Shown: positions 1-10,992 of the stretch, in pieces | Position numbering within the stretch: position 1 is the stretch's first letter | Layout of the letters: each line of letters opens with the position of its first letter | Assembly: GCA_944472155.2 (NCBI GenBank) | Contig: OX235277.1 | Location: forward strand, 19,478,804-19,542,803 | Reading direction: 5' to 3' | DNA from: Trichobilharzia szidati | Lineage: Eukaryota > Platyhelminthes > Trematoda > Strigeidida > Schistosomatidae | DNA: 64,000 bases | The notes under the pieces: generated by a model | Databases searched by the model: none | Seen by the model: only the letters and a program-made list of their open reading frames with translations | What the model was told of the DNA's origin: nothing | Position numbers and translations under genes: made by a program

Positions 1-1597
1 GGAGGGATCATGAATGCGCACTGCTAAAGAGTTCCAAACTGGAATTAAAACGGCGTCTGATGCTTCCTTCGTGACGAAATCTATCGATCAGAGCACATCC
101 ACCATATACATAAGCAAATGGGTTTAAGTTATTGAAAGTCTTCAGTAAAGGTTCAAGATTGATTAAGGGTAATTTTGCCATTGCTCTAAAAAAAGGCAAA
201 GTAATGTCAATAGGTCTAAACTTAATACATTATCCGGTAGACGATTTCGGTTTTGGGGCAGTTTTAATATACTTCCGAGAAGAAGGCACAATATGCTTCT
301 CGAAAAGGATATGTTGGAATTATTATTATTAGAGTGACAGAATATTCTCAAATTTTGTGAAGATAATTGCTGGCACGCTGTCTGGATTAAGGCCTTGATA
401 AGTACTCGAAGATTGGTCGAATCCAAGAGCATCAGAGAGAAATTACACTTTTCATCTGTAAAATCAGAAACGACGGCATATGCTTGACCACATGTAAGTA
501 AATTTTGAAGAGTATCATCATCAAGTGAAAAGTGGGCATTAATCACTTGCTTTACACTAGTAATCTACCTATATAATTTCCTTCAATTCCGGATGATTTT
601 TTATGTTGAGAATTTTCGGGTGTAGGTTATATTTAGTCTCTGTATTTCGGGTCTAATTCAAGTGTTCAGTCTTTTCATACCATGAGTATGTTTCCTCTTA
701 GAAAATCTTTCCTTTTCCCTTCAAATCGTTTTGATTTTGGGAGAAGAAAAGCGTACAAATACTATTGGCTGCACACGTCAAGAAAGATTTCGAGATATCA
801 TGTTATGTTTGTGATAGTAACATCAATAACATGTTCAGAGAATAATTTCTTGTCTGTGTCCTTGCTTCCTTGTGTTGTCTTGAGATGAACATATATGTTG
901 AACGTTCTTGGAGAAATGTGAGAAAACACCTTTGTATAACTTGTCATATGACTTTGGCAACACCAGTGTAGTGCGACAATAAGAGGTTTACTAGTGGAGC
1001 TCGTTTGATAGCTTCATATATCCTGAAATCATTAGTAAACACTACAACTATCATGTTGCTTAGTTGCGCTGCAATCTTGGCAATACTCTTTAATGACACC
1101 AAAGTGAAGCCTTAGGAATTAAAAATCTCTTGTCACTAGTGAAGGGCTGTTACGAGCAAAAGTAGAACATTGATCAGAAAAAATGATTAGGTCTGTCAGA
1201 CTGTAATCGAGTGTGACATAAACGTTTCTTATGTAAGTGTCTTTGTAATTCGACAGGTTTTTCGGGAGATATGTAACAGCTATACAGTCTGTATTGTCGC
1301 ATGAGAATTTCAAACATACACCACAAAAAGCAGACTACTGAGAAGCGATAAAATCTGTAGCAACACGTTCCGATTTCTACTTAGAACTGCACTGATCTTG
1401 CCTATATAATTTCATGTTATTTAGACATACTGGATTGCCTAAATGTACCTGGGGAATAACCTTTGTATTTTTCATCTACACCGTTTCTGCATATATCGTT
1501 TTTCTCTGCTCTACGAATGGTTATCAAAGATGACTGAATTTCCTAATTTGTGTCTGTCTTTCAAAATAGTTGAAGTTCATGGTGAAGTTTATGAGGG
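1..1597. other. Arm sequence without a recognised gene
   Basis: AT-rich sequence with short open frames on both strands (for example minus strand 163-546 and 1119-1313). Their right-arm counterparts carry stops or frameshifts, and differences change amino acids freely, so coding constraint is not visible. A 136-bp segment bounded by CTTG at 940-943 and 1076-1079 is absent from the right arm. Next to it the left arm also has 13 extra bases near 890-905. I see no splice-supported gene here, although an unrecognised degenerate exon cannot be excluded. Confidence 0.5.
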
Positions 1598-1634
1598 ATT
1601 CATTTACGATCAGGTTTCCTGTGTCCCCTGGGCT

Positions 1635-2843
1635 CTGTGGTCACGCAACACTAACCTTTCTTCTATTTCAGGTACCCAAAGACTAAACTCAGGCGTGAGG
1701 CCAGCAACTCCACCCTGTAAACAAACCTGCTACAGAAACTTCAGCGTGAACAATCTCCTTGCGTCAAAAGAAAAAGTCTGTGTGGGGAAATGGAATGTCC
1801 GCACCATGTACGAGACTAGCAAAGCTGCCCAGATCGCAAGCGAAATGAGGAGATACGGACTACAAGTATTAGGGATCTGCGAAAGCAGATGGAACGGAAA
1901 CGGACTCACCAAATTGTCAACAGGTGAGTCAGTGATTTACTCCGGTCACCCAGAAGACACACACACACCGAGGGCGTGGCTATAATGATGTCACCAACGG
2001 CAACCAAGGCTCTGATACAATGGGAGGCGATCTCACCCAGAATAATGAGCGCCAGATTCAACTCCAAAGGAAGAAAAGTGTCAATTATACAGTGCTATGC
2101 ACCCACAAACAACGCAGACCTCGAAAAGAAAGAAGAATTCTACAGACAACTACAGGCAGCAATAGACAATACTCCAGCTGGTGACATTAAAATACTAATG
2201 GAAGACATGAACGTCAAACTTGGACCAGACAACACAGGAAGGGAACCAGTCATGGGTAAAGAAGCTCTGAGAGAGATGAATGAAAATGGAGAACTCTTCG
2301 CCAACTTCTGCGCCTTCAATGAACTAGTGATAGGTGGCAGCGTATACAAACACAAGGATATTCACAAGGCTACATGGGCGAACCAAAAACCAAATTGACT
2401 TCATCACAATCTCGAGGATGTGGCGGCGCAGCCTACTGGACACAAAAGCAAGAAGAGGAGCAGACGTTGGCTCAGACCACTACCTCGTACAAGGAACAAT
2501 CCAACTCAAATTAAAAGCTTTCAGAGAAACAGGAGCTGCAGATAGACCACAAGCCAAGTTCAACACTCAAAAACTAAAGGACCAGGATACAAAGGATATC
2601 TTTACTGCAAGCATAAAGGACAAAGCTGAGACAAAAATCAACATTAGCGAAAAGGTCAGCGTCGAAAAACACTGGAACAACCTGAAAACGGTATGGAGCG
2701 AAACCTGCATGGAAGTTCTAGGCAGAAAGAAGAGACAGGACAAACCGTGGCTCACTACGGACACTTGGAGGCTAATAGAAGAGACAAGGATGGTGAAACA
2801 AAAGATTATCCAGTGCACCGACGAGCAAGCTACAATACACTGA
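1635..2843 (+). pseudogene. RTE endonuclease half, frameshifted
   Basis: Translation in three successive frames gives an exonuclease-endonuclease-phosphatase domain. The N-terminal block has WNVRTMYET and GICESRWNG (catalytic Glu), the middle has MEDMNVKLG in place of the usual GDMNAKLG, and the C-terminal part has GSDHYLVQG with the catalytic Asp-His. In the family this enzyme nicks target DNA to prime reverse transcription. Frame changes fall at about 1,960 inside a CA run, at about 2,380 where a few codons seen in the related copies (ISPDG) are missing, and at about 2,830. The Gly-Asp to Glu-Asp change in the middle motif is a further sign of decay. The reverse transcriptase follows directly. 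Confidence 0.88.
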
Positions 2844-4543
2844 ACAAAGGAGTGAAGAAGAGTGCCAGAGAAGACAAAAGAAAGTATTATGAAGCCATGG
2901 CCAATGAAGCAGAACAAGCAGCAGGCAAAGGAGACCTCGCAACACTCTACCAAACAACTAGGTACCTCTCAGGCAAAAGTTCGTCACAAATTAAGCCAGT
3001 GAAGAATGAAAATGGAAAGTCAATCACCAAAGAAGTGGAGCAAAGGAAACACTGGGCTGAACACTTCAAAAGACTACTAAACCGACCGCCACCTACAACG
3101 CGCCTAACAATACCAACAACGGAAGCAGAATTACCAGTGAACATCAACCCCCCGACGAAAACAGAAGTCCTGAAGGCAATCAAGATGCTGAATGCTGGAA
3201 AAGCAGCAGGACCAGATGGAATCCCAGCAGAAGCATTGAAAGTGGACCCAGAGACAACAGCAGACTTGATGACGCCACTACTGGAGAAGGTGTGGAAAGA
3301 AGGCAAAGTACCCGTGGATTGGAAGAAAGGATACTTATTCAAACTACCAAAGAAAGGAGACTTAAGTCAATGCAAGAACTGGCGCGGAATTATGCTCCTG
3401 TCCATCCCAAGCAAAATACTAAGCCGCATCATCCTGGAAAGGATCAAACAAGCCCTGGATGAAAACCTTCGACCAGAACAAACTGGATTCAGGAGAAACA
3501 AGTCATGTATTGATCAAATCGCCACACTACCGATCATCATTGAACAAAGTTTGGAATGGCAGACACCTCTCTATCTCAACTTCATCGACTTTGAAAAGGC
3601 CTTCTACAGCGTCGATCGAGAGGTGATTTGGCAACTACTTCGCTACTACGGGGTGCCGCCGACAATTATACATCTCATCCAACAGTTGTATGACAACGCT
3701 GCATGCCAAGTAATCCACAACGGGAAGCTCACGGAATCCTTCGAAGTGAAGACAGGAGTAAGACAGGGTTGCCTACTATCGCCAATGATTTTCCTGATTG
3801 CAGTAGATTGGATAATGCGACAAACAGCGGAAAATGAGGAAACAGGCATAAAATGGACTCACACAAAGAACTTGGAGGATCTGGACTTCGCCGATGATAT
3901 ATGTCTGATTTCCCACAAACTGGAAGATATGCAAGTGAAAAGTAACAAGTTAACAGAAGAAGCATCAAAGATAGGACTCCAGGTGAACATAGAGAAAACA
4001 GAGGTGATGAAGATCCCTGGCCAACACCACCAACAACAACAACAGACAGCAATCAGCATAAATGGAAAGAACCTGAAAGAAACTACCTCCTTTACCTACC
4101 TGGGAAGCATTGTTTCAACTACAGGCGGAACTGACGAGGATATCAAAGCAAGGATCGGGAAAGCAAGGCAAGCTTTCATTACTCTCAAGTCTTTGTGGAG
4201 GTCAACATCGTTCAGCGTCAAAAATAAGATCGGGATTTTCAACTCCAATGTGAAGTCAGTACTACTATACGGATCAGAGACTTGGCGTGTCACAAAAAGC
4301 ACCTCAAACAAGCTACAGACCTTCATTAACAGATGTCTTCGCTCAATACTCAAGATCAGATGGCCGGAAAGGATCAGCAACAAAGATCTCTGGGAGCGAA
4401 CCAACCAGGAACTGATTGTGAAACAAATAGGCAGGGAGAAATGGAGATTGATTGGCCACACTCTGAGGAAACCAGCAAGTGACATCACTAGACAACCCCT
4501 CGAGTTGAAACCGAAGGGGACGCGGCGAGTTGGTCGTCAGTGA
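2825..4543 (+). pseudogene. RTE reverse transcriptase, nearly complete frame
   Basis: An open frame of about 570 residues carrying reverse transcriptase motifs in order: AGKAAGPDGIPAEAL (fingers), FIDFEKAF at 3581-3604 (motif A Asp), TGVRQGCLLSP near 3751 (motif B) and LDFADD at 3881-3898 (motif C with the Asp pair). The YXDD box reads FADD, as in RTE-like elements. A Gln-rich linker lies near 4020-4050. The C-terminal thumb/tail (RWPERISNKDLWERT and following) is intact to a premature stop at 4541-4543, where a one-base shift cuts off the usual RRVGRPRVTWRR ending. The catalytic core looks intact, but the upstream endonuclease is broken, so at most it could act in trans. Confidence 0.88.
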
Positions 4544-4704
4544 GAGGGTGACTTGGAGGAGGTCATGTGAAGAGGAGATGAAAGCATGTGGGCAGACGTG
4601 GAGCCAGGTGAAAACTCTAGCAGAGAACCGAACGCAATGGAGACGCATGTCTGAAGCCCTATGTTCCTCTAGGAACTAAAGGAAATAATAATTAATTATA
4701 ATTC

Positions 4705-6649
4705 CTGTGATTTTCCAGTAAGTTTTTTGTCATCTAGGCGCTTGCACCTCATGTGATTTTGTGATCATCTTAATGTGCCTTTATGCCTGTCACCTTTGTA
4801 ATTCTTCGGTCAGCTGTATAGAATACGAATGGCTCACGGCCTGAAATACTGTTCTGCTTATTTCCATGTGTAATTGTTACTCCCTTGTATTCTATCTTAC
4901 TGGTGTTTCCTCAGTTTACGAAGTCTAAATAATGAGATATCCACATTTGTCGGGCATCCACTTTGCTTTCTGTTGAATAATTTCGTAGGACGTAGAAAAA
5001 TTTCCATTAACAGGTTACAATTTATTTAAATTTGCATTAGCAGGCATAAAGAGAATGTTACAAATATGTTAAAAATTGTTGTTAAAATTGTATTCCACGT
5101 TACGAAGGCTTTATATTACCATTAGTCGAGTAACATTCTTTGAACACTGTTCGCCACTATTGCTGAAAAGGGTTGAAAAAACACTGAAGCATTGGTATTT
5201 AGTCAGTACACTTGACATAATTCAAAACTAGGTTAAGAGAATTCGGTGCTGCATATGCATAAACAATAGTTTTGCAATACTTTGAAATTCTATGAAAAGA
5301 AATTTTTATTACTCCTTTGGCTCTTGTATGAATAACTATAAACTTTCAATATGTGTCACTTTTGTTAACATTCACGATATATGTTTCGAAAAGCTTAACA
5401 CACACACACGTTTTGCCTTTGAAACGTTGAAGCAGGTTTCTGCCGAAAAGTTTTCACAATTCAGTAAGTAACATAATAATGACACCGCACATATGAATAA
5501 TGAGATTTTGGTGATTACCAGGTGACGATAAAATTATTCACATACGCTTCTATTTAAAAAGCTTCGATTATGCAGTAGTATATCATAAAAGTTATTATCA
5601 AGTTTTCAGTCCTGAGACTTTGAAATGAGAATGTTGGACAGGATTCCCTGGGTAATTAAAGAACTGAGAGTTACACCAACGATAAATAAAATATAACTTA
5701 CCGGAATAACTCTTTTGCTTGAAGAAACACAGAACATTTTGACACATTTTAGTGAATACCACACAATGACAGTCAGTTTCGTGTTTTACACATAAGGGAA
5801 AATCCTGATTCACTGCACTAATATATAATAAATTCGTTACCGCAAGTAAAGATGAAGTTCATACAAACTAGACAAACTTATTCATAAAGTTCAGTGTCGG
5901 AACTTTTATTCTGTATGCTTCATTCCCTGTCGCAGATACACGGTCAAATCAACTGAATCATTTTTTTTCATTGGTCACATTCAAGAATTTCACAAGTGAC
6001 TAATGTCAGAGATGCCATCTAGTGTTTCAGTTTGTTATCATACTAGATATTCACATTTTTAACGCTTTCACTCTCGGCTTTCTATGAACAAATACTCTTA
6101 AATATTATTTTGTGAATAAGCTAAGTATACAGAATCGCAGAAGCATAGAATCTCTTGAAGTCAGTATCAAAGGGATTCTGTCGGCGCATCCGTACTTTTA
6201 TTTTCAAGCAGAGTCACGGTGAAATTTCTGAGGTAAAAGTTCAAATGTCAGCTAATATTTTTATTGTTCACTTCATCTGAGAAAATGGATTTAAGTATGA
6301 AGTAAGACTTCATGTATAATACATTCATATGTAGGAGTATACTGAACCAGTTATCTGTGTTCCACTGATTATGGGTTTTCCTTTAATTTTTTGCATAAAT
6401 CTGAATGATATTGTACGTCACCGTACTCAATAAAAAGTCATTTGCTGAAGGATCTTAGTGATTAAAGTTGACACTGTTTTACCCATTTCATTGACAAGGT
6501 GATGCACGATATACATATGTGTATATATGTACATTGAAGTGCGAATTTTCATTGGTTAAACTCAATAAGAATGAAAATGACTTTCATGTAGCATTGTCAA
6601 TTTGTGTCATATATTTATTTTCAAGTATTGGTTTTGTAAGGACTTTGTT
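4705..6649. other. Arm sequence, no feature seen
   Basis: AT-rich sequence matched in the right arm at about 60,190-62,131. There is a short CA run near 5,398 and isolated short open frames. The frame at 5598-5813 (minus) is interrupted by several stops in the right-arm copy. I see no gene, RNA or recognisable transposon. Confidence 0.6.
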
Positions 6650-6713
6650 TGATTGGATGGAGGATTTCATCATGAGCTGACATCAGTTAGAGAACCACTG
6701 GGAAACCTGTGGG

Positions 6714-6760
6714 TACTGTACAGCTGTTTCGTCAGCCTAGTTTGATACTCTTCATCAGTG
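6714..6760 (-). ncRNA. Hammerhead-ribozyme-like motif (degenerate)
   Basis: Minus strand reads ACTGATGAAGAG, a linker with CAAACTAG, then GACGAAACAGCTGTAC. The GAAA box, the minimal stem III (AC-AGCT-GU) and a permissive cleavage-site base (A after GU) are present. The CUGANGA box is shifted or has C3 to A depending on alignment, and stem II is imperfect. The GAAACAGCUGU block resembles the short-stem-III hammerheads known from Penelope-like retroelements and schistosome repeats. Activity is doubtful. Confidence 0.5.
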
Positions 6761-7035
6761 CACACTCACCACAGGGACTCGAACCCAGGACATTCTGGTT
6801 GCAGGGCGAGCTCGTAGACCATTCAGCCTCTGGGACCAGATCAAATAGCCGGCCCATGAATTCTAAATTCAGCCAATTCACGACATACCACGACCATTTT
6901 GCAATGTCTTCCTCGATGAGTTACTGCCTCATCTTCAGCCTGCTGCACCCTACTGGTCACGGCTTCCCACTAGAACCCCAGGTCACTGCCTGAATATGGT
7001 CAACACTTAGAAATTAATCTGATGCTCATTAGTGA

Positions 7036-7083
7036 CTGGCTGAAGAGTCTCAAACTAGGCTGACGGAACAGCTGTTCAGTACC
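7036..7083 (+). ncRNA. Hammerhead-ribozyme-like motif (degenerate), opposite end of the foldback
   Basis: Plus strand has a perfect CTGAAGA core box followed by GTCTCAAACTAGGCTGAC as a weak stem II, then GGAACAGCTGTTC. The GAAA box reads GGAA (A13 to G), and the 3' strand of stem II carries extra bases. It is the inverted counterpart of the motif at 6714-6760, so transcription from either side would produce one motif in sense orientation. Confidence 0.48.
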
Positions 7084-7144
7084 CGAGGTTTTCTAGGGGT
7101 TCTCTAACTGATGTCAACTCACGATGAAATCCTCCATCCAATCA

Positions 7145-8047
7145 TATATTTATGGAGATGAGGGTCACCGGGTATATTAAACTTCTGTTTAGATCTCAAA
7201 CATTTGAAACTTCGTTATTGAGTATGTGTGAAAATATAGGCTAAGCAGAATGATACACTATATAATGCTGCTTATTTAGCATTTAGAAAGTACAAGTGAT
7301 GGACGCTTTCCTACACTTATATGAATCAACATGCTATTTCTGAATACTGTTTTTTCGTATACTTTTGCAGGTTAAGGGGAACTACCATCACTACATGTAA
7401 ACTGGCGAAGCGGTTATCTATGAGTCTACTTGATAAATCCTTTGATTGGTAATTCGATGCTGTAATGCTGGGGACGATTTTAGGTGAAAGAGAGACGTGC
7501 TTAAGGACAACAGCCAGTAACCTCTGAAATAGATAGCCTTCCAAAATATTTACTGGAAATTACTAAGATACCAATACAACAGGTGATAGATTGTATAGAG
7601 AGATATATGAATGAAACAACATTTGCTACTACTTGCATATTCTGTCCATATAGTACATTGTCCTTCCAGCTTGGATAAATGCTGAAACTATGGTGAATCT
7701 TAAAGTCTGAATTTTGGAACCCCACAAACGAAGTATTTAGAAGACGCTATTTTAAAAAACAATTTGTGCCTAAGTCAGGAAATGATTTTAGATGGAAATT
7801 TTAGTAATTAATATGCAATGGTCATTCACATCAGTGAAATCTATAGGTCAACCATTTTGTGAAAACAACTTACCACTCTTCCTCTTTAGCTCCTGTTTGA
7901 AAATTTTCAATGGAAAAAATTTAGTCAGAATATTTCGATTAATGTATTTACTGTGTTTTCATATGTCCAGTAGAATCCTCATGTATGGTTACTTTATAAT
8001 GCATTCGCTGCAGATCAGTAGTCCCAGTAGACGCTTCTGGTGATTTT
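7145..8047. other. Arm sequence, no supported gene
   Basis: Two overlapping minus-strand frames (7326-7544 and 7501-7725) have partners in the right arm at 59,295-59,513 and about 59,110-59,330. Most of the differences between the arms within them change amino acids, which argues against selection for protein. I see no other feature. Confidence 0.5.
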
Positions 8048-8400
8048 GTGTTCTCTGAACTGGATGGTTTACTTGCAAAGCTCTCATTGTCTTACTAGGC
8101 AACATCTTCAGCATATATCTCGATTTGAGGCGAGCTTTCAGAATTCTCTGCCACTTTATCAGCCATCAATAACAAGGAAGTTACTTGTCCAAAAGTCAAC
8201 TATTAAGTCAACAAGATGATCATTTCCAACATTGGTGGAATAAAGGGTGAAAAGTATACGAAACGATCAAATACGTTCAGGGTCTCTAGGAGAGGTGATT
8301 TATGATTTTGTAAAGAATTCTAAAGGTTCGCTTTATATTGAAGTATGCGCTGAAGATGTTGTCTAGTGAGACAGTGGAAGCTTCGCAGCTGAAACACTAA
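8048..8400. repeat. Second foldback repeat (CTGAAGATGTTG family)
   Basis: About 65 bases at 8048-8114 (minus strand reads GCTGAAGATGTTGCCTAG) recur inverted at 8350-8398 (plus strand reads GCTGAAGATGTTGTCTAG), with about 235 bases between. The same ends flank the insert at 44,768-45,160 and occur inside the tandem monomers of the spacer. The box CTGAAGA followed by a hairpin and AAGC resembles a hammerhead core but lacks a clean GAAA box here. The right-arm partner is 58,441-58,793. Confidence 0.6.
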
Positions 8401-8423
8401 CAGATAATTCAACACCAGTTATA

Positions 8424-9997
8424 CGCCTGGATTACTAGGTCACTAGTATTCTAGCCGGTCCCAAGCCCGGATAAAGAGGGAGGGTTGGGGCGTGGTGCTA
8501 GCAACTTCACCCCCAAGACTTAACCAAATTCCTACTAAAACTTCAACGCACAAATATATTAAAAATTCTACAAATGCAAACAATAACCTTATTTTTCGCT
8601 GCAATCAGAGAAGTGAAATGACGCAGGCTGGTGAAAGTCTTCGGGAAGCCAGTCAGCCGATGTGTCTTCTTTCGATGAAAGCGAAAATAAGAATGGGGAC
8701 GTGGAATATTCGTACAATGTACGAAACTGGAAAGGCTGCTCAGGTAGCCGCAGAAATGAGGAGATATAAAATAGAAGTGTTGGGAATCTGCGAGGGCAGA
8801 TGGAACGGATGCGGAAGGTGCCAACTACCAACTGGAGAGACAATAATCTACTCCGGTCACCCAGAGGACGATCACGAGCACACCGAGGGAGTAGCCATCA
8901 TGATGTCACCAACAGAGGCTAAAGCTCTCATGCACTGGGAACCAATCTCCTCCAGGATAATGACAGCCAGGTTCAACTCAAAAGGAAGGAAGGTTACAAT
9001 CATTCAATGCTACGCGCCTACAAACGTCTCAGAAAAAGAGAAGAAGGAGGATTTTTACAGTCAACTACAAACAGTAATGGACAACGTCCCAAAGAGCGAT
9101 ATCAAAATCCTGATGGGTGATATGAATGCAAAACTGGGAGGAGACAGTACAGGAAGAGAACTCACCATGGGTCGTGAGGCCCTCGGTGAAATGAACGAAA
9201 ATGGTGAACTCTTCTCAGACTTCTGCGCCTTCAATGATTTGGTGATTGGTGGCAGTGTGTTCAAACACAGGGATATACACAAGGCAACATGGATTTCACC
9301 AGATGGACACACCAAAAGCCAGATAGACTTCATTTCAATCTCAAGGAAGTGGAGACGGAGCCTACTGGACACAAGATCGAGGAAAGGAGCAGATGTGGGT
9401 TCAGACCACAATCTAGTACAAGGGATTTTCAAGGTGAAGCTTAAAGCCTCGAGGATACCTGGGGATAGGCCACAATGCAAGTTCAACACGCAAAAACTGA
9501 AAGACACAATCATACAGGACACTTTCACTGCAACTGTCAGAGCAAAGCAGGAAAAACTACCTGGCATCACTGAGGAATCATGTGTGGAAAACCACTGGAA
9601 CTCTCTGAAGGTAATTTTCAACGAAGCGTGTTCAACGGTTTTAAGAAGAAAGAAGAAACAAGACAAGGAATGGCTCTCAACGGACACTTGCAAGCTAATA
9701 GAGGAGAGGAGAAAGGTGAAAGAGAAAATGATTCAATGCAAAGACGGACAAGAGAAAGAGATGCTGAGATCAACTTACACAGCACTGGACAAAGGAGTGA
9801 AGAAGAGTACCAGGAAGGATAAAAGACAATTCTACGACAACCTGGCCACTGAAGCTGAGAAGGCAGCAGGCAAAAGCAACCTGAGGACATTATATCAGAT
9901 AACCAAGTCTCCATCCGGGAAGAGATCAACACAAGTGAAGCCTATAAAAGACAGCCAAGGTAACCCAATTACCAAAGAAGAAAGACAGATTAAACAA
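8424..9997 (+). mobile_element. RTE element, 3'-truncated (endonuclease half only)
   Basis: Alignment with the complete copy at 35,496-38,720 starts near its 5' end (shared block GTCACTAGTATTCTAGCCGG) and stops abruptly after AGATTAAACAA at 9997. The full copy continues into the reverse transcriptase at that point. Truncation at the 3' end is not the usual outcome of target-primed reverse transcription, which truncates 5' ends, so a later deletion or rearrangement is likely. The identical breakpoint exists in the right arm (56,848-58,415), so it predates the split of the arms. Confidence 0.88.
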
Positions 9998-10066
9998 AAT
10001 GATAAAGTTCTTTCATCATATCTCAAAATGCATTCTTATTTTCAGGTTTGTTTTATTAGTAATTAA
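8618..10066 (+). pseudogene. RTE endonuclease-only open frame, fused to unrelated tail
   Basis: From the first in-frame ATG this frame of about 480 residues stays open through the endonuclease domain: GTWNIRTMYETGKAAQ, GICEGRWNG (catalytic Glu), MGDMNAKLGG (Asp-Asn), IGGSVFKHRDIHKATW and GSDHNLVQG (Asp-His). A Lys-rich linker region follows. The last ~22 residues come from sequence beyond the element breakpoint at 9997. All expected endonuclease residues are visible. The right-arm copy is also open but has lost the Trp of WNIR (GNIRIM), and most differences are non-synonymous. I therefore read it as a decaying truncated element and not a domesticated gene. Confidence 0.8.
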
Positions 10067-10588
10067 ATTGGAGAAAAAAGCTTTGCTCTGTGAACAAGGA
10101 TATATTTCGTGTGATAGCATGTTTCCAGCCAAAATGCAGACACACAGAACATGTTGGACAAAAATGGAAGCATAATTTCATCTTCTTATAGTACTAGATT
10201 GGTAAAAGTGATGAATTGAAACCTACTGTATCACACATGCAAATTCAGTATTTATCAAAATGAAGGAGGACTCACGATTGTCTGAAAATGAATGCAAATG
10301 TATATATATATATATATGTGCATTCATTCGTGTCTATGTCATATAATAGGTTGGTCAACACATAAGACTATTAGGTTTCTGATAATTCAAACACAAATAT
10401 AAAATGAGAAAGTTGCAACTAGCTGTTAGGACGGAAGACAGTGGATGTAAATTAAATAGCAGTTAGTATTATTTGTGCAACTCATTTGGAAATTAAACCC
10501 ACTGAACGGGATGAAGAAAGTGTGTTTGTTTTAATCTCTTACATTATTTTAAATAAGAAATATTTAAGCCACTTTAATGCGGCGTAGA
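9998..10588. other. Arm sequence beside the truncated RTE
   Basis: No gene is seen. A block at about 10,250-10,350 (ATTTATCAAAATGAAGGAGG, TTGTCTG, then a TA run) recurs in diverged form at about 12,540-12,640 next to the Penelope-like fragment, which suggests a shared short repeat family. Confidence 0.5.
10287..10328. repeat. TA-repeat hairpin with AATGAATGCA inverted ends
   Basis: A TA run is bounded by AATGAATGCA (10,287-10,296) and TGCATTCATT (10,319-10,328), so the whole stretch can fold into one hairpin or cruciform. The right-arm partner (56,516-56,557) keeps the inverted ends. Confidence 0.75.
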
Positions 10589-10601
10589 TACATCCCATTG
10601 A

Positions 10602-10992
10602 CGTAAGAAGAGGAGCAGACATTGGCTCAGACCACTATCTCGTACAAGGAACAATCCAACCCAAATTAAAAGCTTTCAGAGAATCAGGAGTTGCAGATAG
10701 ACCACAAGCCAAGTTCAACACTCAAAAGCTGAAGGACCAGGACACAAAGGACATCTTCACTGCAAGTTTGAAAGACGGAGCCGAGACACAAATCAACACT
10801 GGTGAAGAGGTCAGCGTCGAAAAGCACTTTAACAACTTGAAGACAGTGTGGAGTCAAACCTGAATGGAAGTTCTAGGCAGAAAGAAGAGCCAGGACAAAC
10901 AATGGCTCACTATGGACACTTGGAAACTAATAGAAGAGAGAGGGATGGTGAAACAGAAGATTATCCAGTGCACCGATGAGCAACAAAACAAA
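10602..10992 (+). mobile_element. Internal RTE fragment with 13-bp target duplication, left arm only
   Basis: These 391 bases match the middle of the RTE element at 1602-4700 (about 2,450-2,830, end of the endonuclease and linker). They lack both the 5' and the 3' end of the family and finish in an A-rich run (CAACAAAACAAAAC). They are bracketed by ACATCCCATTGAC at 10,589-10,601 and 10,993-11,005. The right arm has a single copy of that 13-mer at 56,242-56,254, the empty site. The coding sense contains a stop (TGA after GTCAAACC). It looks like integration of a transcript piece ending prematurely. Confidence 0.88.

Larger units (their letters stand above)
1602..4700 (+). mobile_element. RTE-clade (SR2-like) non-LTR retrotransposon, left arm only
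   Basis: A 3.1-kb element encoding an apurinic-type endonuclease followed by a reverse transcriptase, the RTE order. It ends in an AAT/TTAA-rich tail after a conserved 3' block, as RTE elements do in place of a long poly(A). The empty site is at 62,132-62,135 in the right arm: sequence reading GGGATTCCTGTG there is split here into GGGATTC, the element, then ATTCCTGTG. This implies a 4-bp duplication ATTC (1598-1601 and 4701-4704). The coding region carries several frameshifts, so it is not autonomous. It differs from the copy at 35,496-38,720 along the whole length and represents a second subfamily. Confidence 0.9.
6650..7144. mobile_element. Foldback (MITE-like) element with ~95-bp inverted ends and a tRNA-like core
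   Basis: The first ~95 bases (from TGATTGGATGGAGGATTTCA) recur as an imperfect reverse complement at the right end (to 7144). The centre on the minus strand has a tRNA-like stretch: an A-box-like GGCTGAATGGTCTACGAG, and about 35 bases later a B-box GGTTCGAGTCC (about 6775-6850). Each inverted end also contains a hammerhead-like motif, annotated separately. The same element is at 59,695-60,189 in the other arm, so it predates the arms' separation. No protein is encoded. It may be a nonautonomous SINE-like or retrozyme-like element. Confidence 0.72.

Noticed and set aside
163..546. Long minus-strand frame near the window start as a host exon
   Set aside because: It lacks an ATG, the right-arm copy has several stops, and no domain is recognisable.
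1119..1313. Minus-strand frame shared with 62,401-62,730 as a small gene
   Set aside because: Similarity covers only the overlapping part, the right copy continues differently, differences are mostly residue-changing and no known domain is seen.
6775..6850. A functional tRNA gene on the minus strand
   Set aside because: A- and B-box-like sequences are present, but no cloverleaf with proper acceptor stem can be drawn and it lies inside a foldback repeat.
7326..7725. Overlapping minus-strand frames matched in both arms (for example LLAVVLKHVSLSPKIVPSIT)
   Set aside because: About nine of ten nucleotide differences between arms in the first frame change the amino acid or disrupt the frame start; no splice signals join the two frames consistently, because the apparent 30-base intron does not change frame and leads to a stop.
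8492..10066. Domestication of the endonuclease-only frame as a host gene
   Set aside because: The right-arm copy has lost the conserved Trp and the original ATG, and differences are mostly non-synonymous.
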